45,094 nucleotides of DNA. It comes from Bryobacterales bacterium (lineage in GTDB: Bacteria; Acidobacteriota; Terriglobia; Bryobacterales; Bryobacteraceae). The notes under the pieces were generated by a model. The model saw nothing but the letters and a program-made list of their open reading frames with translations, was not told the origin of the DNA and made no database searches. The first letter of the stretch is position 1; each line of letters begins with the position of its first letter. Of the stretch, positions 41,978 through 45,094 are shown piece after piece. Location of the stretch: positions 1 through 45,094 of the forward strand of contig JADZAF010000023.1 of the NCBI GenBank assembly GCA_020852755.1, read 5' to 3'. Both the position numbers and the translations under genes were made by a program.

Positions 41978-43921
41978 CTACTTCACCGGCACCGAGTCTC
42001 CGTGCCAGGGGAAGGCGTAAGCCGGTTTGTTGACGTGGCGCTTGAGGCCGAGATCGAGGCTCACCATTGCGCCGGGCGTCATGCGGACCTGCACGAACTT
42101 GCGGTTCACTTCCACCGGTTCACCCGGCGAGGGCTTCACCGTGGTGAAGTTGTGCTCGCCGAAGGTGCCCGCCTGCACGATCACGTCGCGGGTGTGGAAC
42201 GGGCTGAGGTTCACCAGTTCCAGCACCAGCCGGTCGCGCTCCACTTTTCGGACCAGGGCGGCAACGTCTTCGGGAATGCCGGGACGGCCGCGGGCCGGGT
42301 CGAAGTAGCGCACCGAGGCGTGCAACAAGCCTCCGTTGTACTGGATCTGGGGGGCGCCCAGCATCAATTGCACGAGGGCCTCCGTGGTCACCGGGTTCTG
42401 TAACTGCCAGTGATGCTCGTTCAACCGGGTGTAGTCGATCTTGTCGGCATCCACTTTGCGCCAGGTGCCGGGGTAGTCGTCGATCAGCAGTATGTTGTCC
42501 CGCATCTTGCGCAGCCGGTCCACCACCTGCCCTCGCGCCGAGGCCAGGTACAGTTCGGGGTAGGAGGGGTGCTCCCCGGCAAGGAAGCGCAGCCACGGGG
42601 CGTCGTGCCCGGAGTCCATCTTGGTGTGGGAATCGACGATGCGGAGCCAGTCGGCCTTGTTTTCGTCGCGGGCGCGCACTTTCTCGATTCGCTCCCAGTC
42701 GGCCGGATCCTGGGACATGAACCATATGGACGCCAGGTAGGACCGATCCACCGGACGGTAGGCGAACCAGCGGTCCGTTTCCTTCTGCTCGGGGATCACA
42801 AAGCGGCCCTTCTCCATCTTGCCGGCTTCCATCAGCTTGTCCAGGGTAAGCCGGGGCAGGTCCAGGTAGCCAGGGTCGCCGCCGGCAAGCAGCATGGCGT
42901 TGGCCGCGCCGATTTGCAGCGGTTGGCCGACACTGTGGTAGCCGTGCGGCCAGCGCCAGCCATAGACGCCGCCCCACCACTTGCCGTTGAAGTACTCGCC
43001 CACCTTGCCCGAAAGGCCCACATTGTCGGGCACGATGCCGCCATTGGCTTTGGCCCGCTCCAGCCAGGCGCTCACATACTCCTTCACCCAGTCCACGTAC
43101 TTCTGCTGGCCGGTCAGCATGTAGGCGTGAGCGGCCAGCGAGGTGGCCGCGATATTGGGAGGCACGTCGCCCCCGCGGTAGAGCCGTTCCTGAAGCGCGA
43201 TGCCGTAGCGCCGCGCATTTTCGGGGTCATCCAGGTCCGCGATCGTCCTGATCCCCGGCACGTCCTCGAGCGGCAGGCCGTACACAGCCATGCCCTTCGA
43301 CATGCGGAACGGGCGGGCTCTTTCTGGCGAACCGAACGAGGGTCCCCGGCTGCCGTTCTGCGACGAGCGGATGATCTTGAGCTTGGGATCCCAGTTCTGA
43401 ACTTCAGGGTCCTCGTTCATGTAGAAGCCGGCGAAGCGTTTGGCCCGGTCGTGCAGTTCCTGGTCGGTGGGGTCCGCCAGCGCGAGGTAGTAGAAGAACA
43501 GGCTGCCCTCGCCGTGATGAAACCAGTCAAAGCGGGCGGGGAACTCCTTGTGCAGGGCGCCGAGCGCGGTCAACTGCCGGGTGGCGCCGTCGTAGAGGTA
43601 GAACGACAGCCGGCGCAGCCGCTCGTCGCCGCCCACGGCGTAGAGCAGAGGGAAATTGTAGAAGCTCTCGAACAGGTCATCGCTGGACGCCCCGCCGCTG
43701 GTCTTCCAGTAGACGGTGCCGCCGGGACGGGTGAAGCGGTTGCTGAATTCGAAAGCCGCCTGGCTCATCTCCTCCAGGAGCCGGCGCTCCAGGGCCGCCC
43801 AGGCCGGGGCATTGGCCGGCTTGTCGGCCAGGATGACGGTAATTCCGGGGACTGCCGCACCGCTCTGCGCGCACAGCGACGCCGCGCTCAACAGGGCTGC
43901 AACCACGATTCGGCGTGTCAA
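41978..43921 (-). CDS. Large secreted protein, possibly an (alpha/alpha)-barrel glycan enzyme, unassigned
   Basis: The protein has 647 residues from TTG 43921; GAGGTGA just upstream makes this TTG the clear start. A Sec signal (1-18, SAASLCAQ) is followed by a mostly helical region rich in aromatic motifs (WFHHGEGSLFFYYLALAD, FAGFYMNEDPEVQNWDP, NGKWWGGVYGWRWPHGYHSVG, PAYAFPWHGD) and a C-terminal beta-rich part (PSPGEPVEVNRKFVQVRM). The aromatic and acidic residue pattern suggests carbohydrate handling, for example a lyase or glycosidase, but no known catalytic motif was found. It is well framed and full length. Confidence 0.75.
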   Translation of the reverse strand: MTRRIVVAALLSAASLCAQSGAAVPGITVILADKPANAPAWAALERRLLEEMSQAAFEFSNRFTRPGGTVYWKTSGGASSDDLFESFYNFPLLYAVGGDERLRRLSFYLYDGATRQLTALGALHKEFPARFDWFHHGEGSLFFYYLALADPTDQELHDRAKRFAGFYMNEDPEVQNWDPKLKIIRSSQNGSRGPSFGSPERARPFRMSKGMAVYGLPLEDVPGIRTIADLDDPENARRYGIALQERLYRGGDVPPNIAATSLAAHAYMLTGQQKYVDWVKEYVSAWLERAKANGGIVPDNVGLSGKVGEYFNGKWWGGVYGWRWPHGYHSVGQPLQIGAANAMLLAGGDPGYLDLPRLTLDKLMEAGKMEKGRFVIPEQKETDRWFAYRPVDRSYLASIWFMSQDPADWERIEKVRARDENKADWLRIVDSHTKMDSGHDAPWLRFLAGEHPSYPELYLASARGQVVDRLRKMRDNILLIDDYPGTWRKVDADKIDYTRLNEHHWQLQNPVTTEALVQLMLGAPQIQYNGGLLHASVRYFDPARGRPGIPEDVAALVRKVERDRLVLELVNLSPFHTRDVIVQAGTFGEHNFTTVKPSPGEPVEVNRKFVQVRMTPGAMVSLDLGLKRHVNKPAYAFPWHGDSVPVK

Positions 43922-44022
43922 GGTTCACCTCGGTTTCAGGATTTAGCTTCCGATCATCTCATGTTTCACGCCCGGACTTCGCGCCGCGGCCTGCCAAAGT
44001 TGATGACTGTCAGCGGAGCGAA

Positions 44023-44048
44023 ACCGCTTCCTCCGGCCGCGGCTCGGT
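44023..44048. repeat. Dispersed copy of the left-edge repeat core
   Basis: These 26 bases match 224-249 in the left-edge tandem repeat at 25 positions. Here it is a single core copy, without the tandem array, in the 197-bp gap between two minus-strand genes. It indicates an interspersed intergenic repeat family in this genome. Confidence 0.7.
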
Positions 44049-44118
44049 CCGCGCGGTACTCCCCTTTCCCGCCGGGACGCGGGCAGGCGTGATTCTCAGA
44101 GGAGCGGTTCCGCCGGCG

Positions 44119-44484
44119 TCAGCCCGCGCGGCGCGCGGCAGTTCCCGCCATGCGGTCGCAGGACTCGGCGCAGCGGCGGCACAGCCCGGCACAGCGCTTC
44201 ATGAGCGGATCGTCGCCGAACTGCTCGCAACTCTCCGCGCAGGCGCGGCAGATCTCCGCGCAGAGGGCGCAGGTGCGAGAGTGCGTGTCCGATCCCAGCA
44301 GCATGAAGGCGGCGCTCGTCCGGCAGATTTCCGCGCACTGAGCCAGCGTTTTGATGTGCCGCGCTTCCGCGTGCCTGCCGCCCAGTTCGAGGCAGTGCGA
44401 AATGGTTTCCAGACAGAGCGCGCCGCAATCCTGGCAATTCGTGACGCACTCGCGCATCTCGCCGGATATCTGCCGATGAGCCAT
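44119..44484 (-). CDS. Cysteine-rich four-helix-bundle copper-storage-type protein
   Basis: The protein has 121 residues from ATG 44484, preceded by AGGGGG. It has 16 Cys, mostly in CxxC and CxxxC spacing facing one side of four predicted helices (TNCQDCGALC, TCALCAEICRACAESC, RCAGLCRRCAESC). This pattern matches cytosolic copper storage proteins (Csp3/DUF326 type), which hold many Cu(I) ions inside the bundle. No signal peptide is present, so it should act in the cytoplasm. It may protect against copper or supply it. No copper exporter or regulator gene is adjacent. Confidence 0.9.
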   Translation of the reverse strand: MAHRQISGEMRECVTNCQDCGALCLETISHCLELGGRHAEARHIKTLAQCAEICRTSAAFMLLGSDTHSRTCALCAEICRACAESCEQFGDDPLMKRCAGLCRRCAESCDRMAGTAARRAG

Positions 44485-44499
44485 GAGCCCCCCTGTCAC

Positions 44500-44853
44500 T
44501 ACTATAGACGGCGGCCGTCATGCGCCCATCACCCGCTCTGCTCGTCTTGTATTGAAGTTCCCGGCAAAGCTGTTCGCTGACTTACTTCTGGTATCAAAGT
44601 TCCGGATTGCACCCCCATTTTGCAGGCAGTACGTCTTACCCCAGGGTCAAGAAGGACTATTTTTCACATTTAAGATGGCGCGGCACCCTACAATCGGGGC
44701 ATATGTTTTCCGGCCCTCCACTGCGGCCAGCCGTATATCTAACCCCCATGAGTGAGTTAGTCTCCCCGCCTTTGAGGGTAGTCGCAAGGGTTAATCATAA
44801 AAGTGAGATTTGCCATCCTTCAGATGTACTAGTACCAATGGAGTAGAAAATCA
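44500..44853. other. Intergenic region of 354 bp, AT-richer, upstream of a beta-helix gene
   Basis: No credible gene is seen. Composition is clearly less GC-rich than the rest of the window. A TACAAT at 44689-44694 could be a -10 element, which would give a leader of about 155 bases. CTAAC (44739-44743) and GTTAG (44756-44760) could pair in that leader, but the stem is only 5 bp. No known riboswitch was recognised. Confidence 0.5.
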
Positions 44854-45094
44854 ATGAGCAGTACTCTCATCGCGCGGAAAGGTGTGTTCTTATTGCACCT
44901 TGCGGTCGTCTCGATTCTAGCGGCGACTCTCTCTGGCGCCGACTTTTATGTGGCGCCTGGCGGAATGCCTTCCGGGGACGGCAGTATCAACCAACCGTGG
45001 GACCTGGCTACGGCCCTGGCCCACCCCGCCTCGGTCAAGCCCGGTGACACCATCTGGCTGCGGGGCGGAACCTACGGCGCCGGCGGAGGCACCC
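44854..45094 (+). CDS. Start of a secreted right-handed beta-helix protein (cut by the window edge)
   Basis: The first 80 codons are visible from ATG 44854 (GGAG at 44840-44843). A Sec signal peptide (about 1-28, ending LSGA) is followed by DFYVAPGGMPSGDGS, NQPWDLATAL and VKPGDTIWLRGGTYG, the usual opening of parallel beta-helix/DUF1565-like proteins such as polysaccharide lyases and surface glycan-binding proteins. The rest lies outside the window. The lower GC of its upstream region hints at an exopolysaccharide or surface-structure locus beyond the edge; that is inference. Confidence 0.85.
   Translation, partial: MSSTLIARKGVFLLHLAVVSILAATLSGADFYVAPGGMPSGDGSINQPWDLATALAHPASVKPGDTIWLRGGTYGAGGGT

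Noticed and set aside
44607..44846. Small plus-strand open frames in the gap before the beta-helix gene
   Set aside because: No ribosome binding site, no conserved-looking sequence, and they fill a region that looks like a leader or promoter.
1..45094. tRNA or rRNA genes and known riboswitches
   Set aside because: No TPsiC/acceptor-stem pattern or rRNA segment was recognised by eye, and no cobalamin-riboswitch box precedes the corrinoid cassette. A covariance-model scan would be decisive.

Overview
The window is a GC-rich, densely packed bacterial chromosome segment, most likely from an acidobacterium of the Bryobacteraceae (Solibacter) group. The main reason is that three large secreted proteins (21132-23156, 27230-28765, 35272-38433) end in the domain catalogued as TIGR03437, the 'Solibacter uncharacterized C-terminal domain'. 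Tat-exported sugar enzymes, ThuA and PQQ-dehydrogenase-like proteins and many GTG/TTG starts fit the same group. This placement is inference; there is no rRNA or tRNA gene in the window to confirm it.

Left edge (1-311): the 3' end of a group II intron (domain V and domain VI) runs to about base 110 and abuts a 65-bp tandem repeat (2.6 copies) closed by an inverted copy. A related copy of the repeat core lies near the other end (44023-44048). Positions 378-4236 hold an enolase-superfamily enzyme and then a compact cassette: corrinoid protein, DUF1638 protein and MtaA/CmuA-type methyltransferase. This is a corrinoid-dependent methyl-transfer system of unknown substrate. A radical SAM/SPASM enzyme follows.

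Middle (5.5-24 kb): a DPP-IV-type peptidase, a beta-CASP RNA nuclease, class II DAHP synthase, a mannonate-dehydratase-like protein, two small membrane proteins, a secreted repeat protein, miaB, a DUF151 nuclease, a stand-alone adenylation-carrier protein divergent from an alpha/beta hydrolase, a SpoIIE phosphatase, a metallopeptidase-like TIGR03437 protein and an arylamine N-acetyltransferase-like protein.

Right part (24-45 kb): an ABC exporter pair, bacterioferritin, a PQQ-type sugar dehydrogenase behind a 14-bp palindrome, a greA / CDP-alcohol phosphatidyltransferase / ThuA run, two tandem subtilases, a small UvrD-C-terminal-like protein with a cold-shock protein, a CpxRA-like two-component system, a frameshifted gene remnant, a large secreted protein, a Cys-rich copper-storage-type protein, and the start of a beta-helix protein cut by the window edge.

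Several genes have a -10-like hexamer only 6-9 bases before the start codon and no Shine-Dalgarno sequence, which suggests frequent leaderless transcription. I see no CRISPR array, tRNA, rRNA, complete insertion sequence or classical T-tract terminator.
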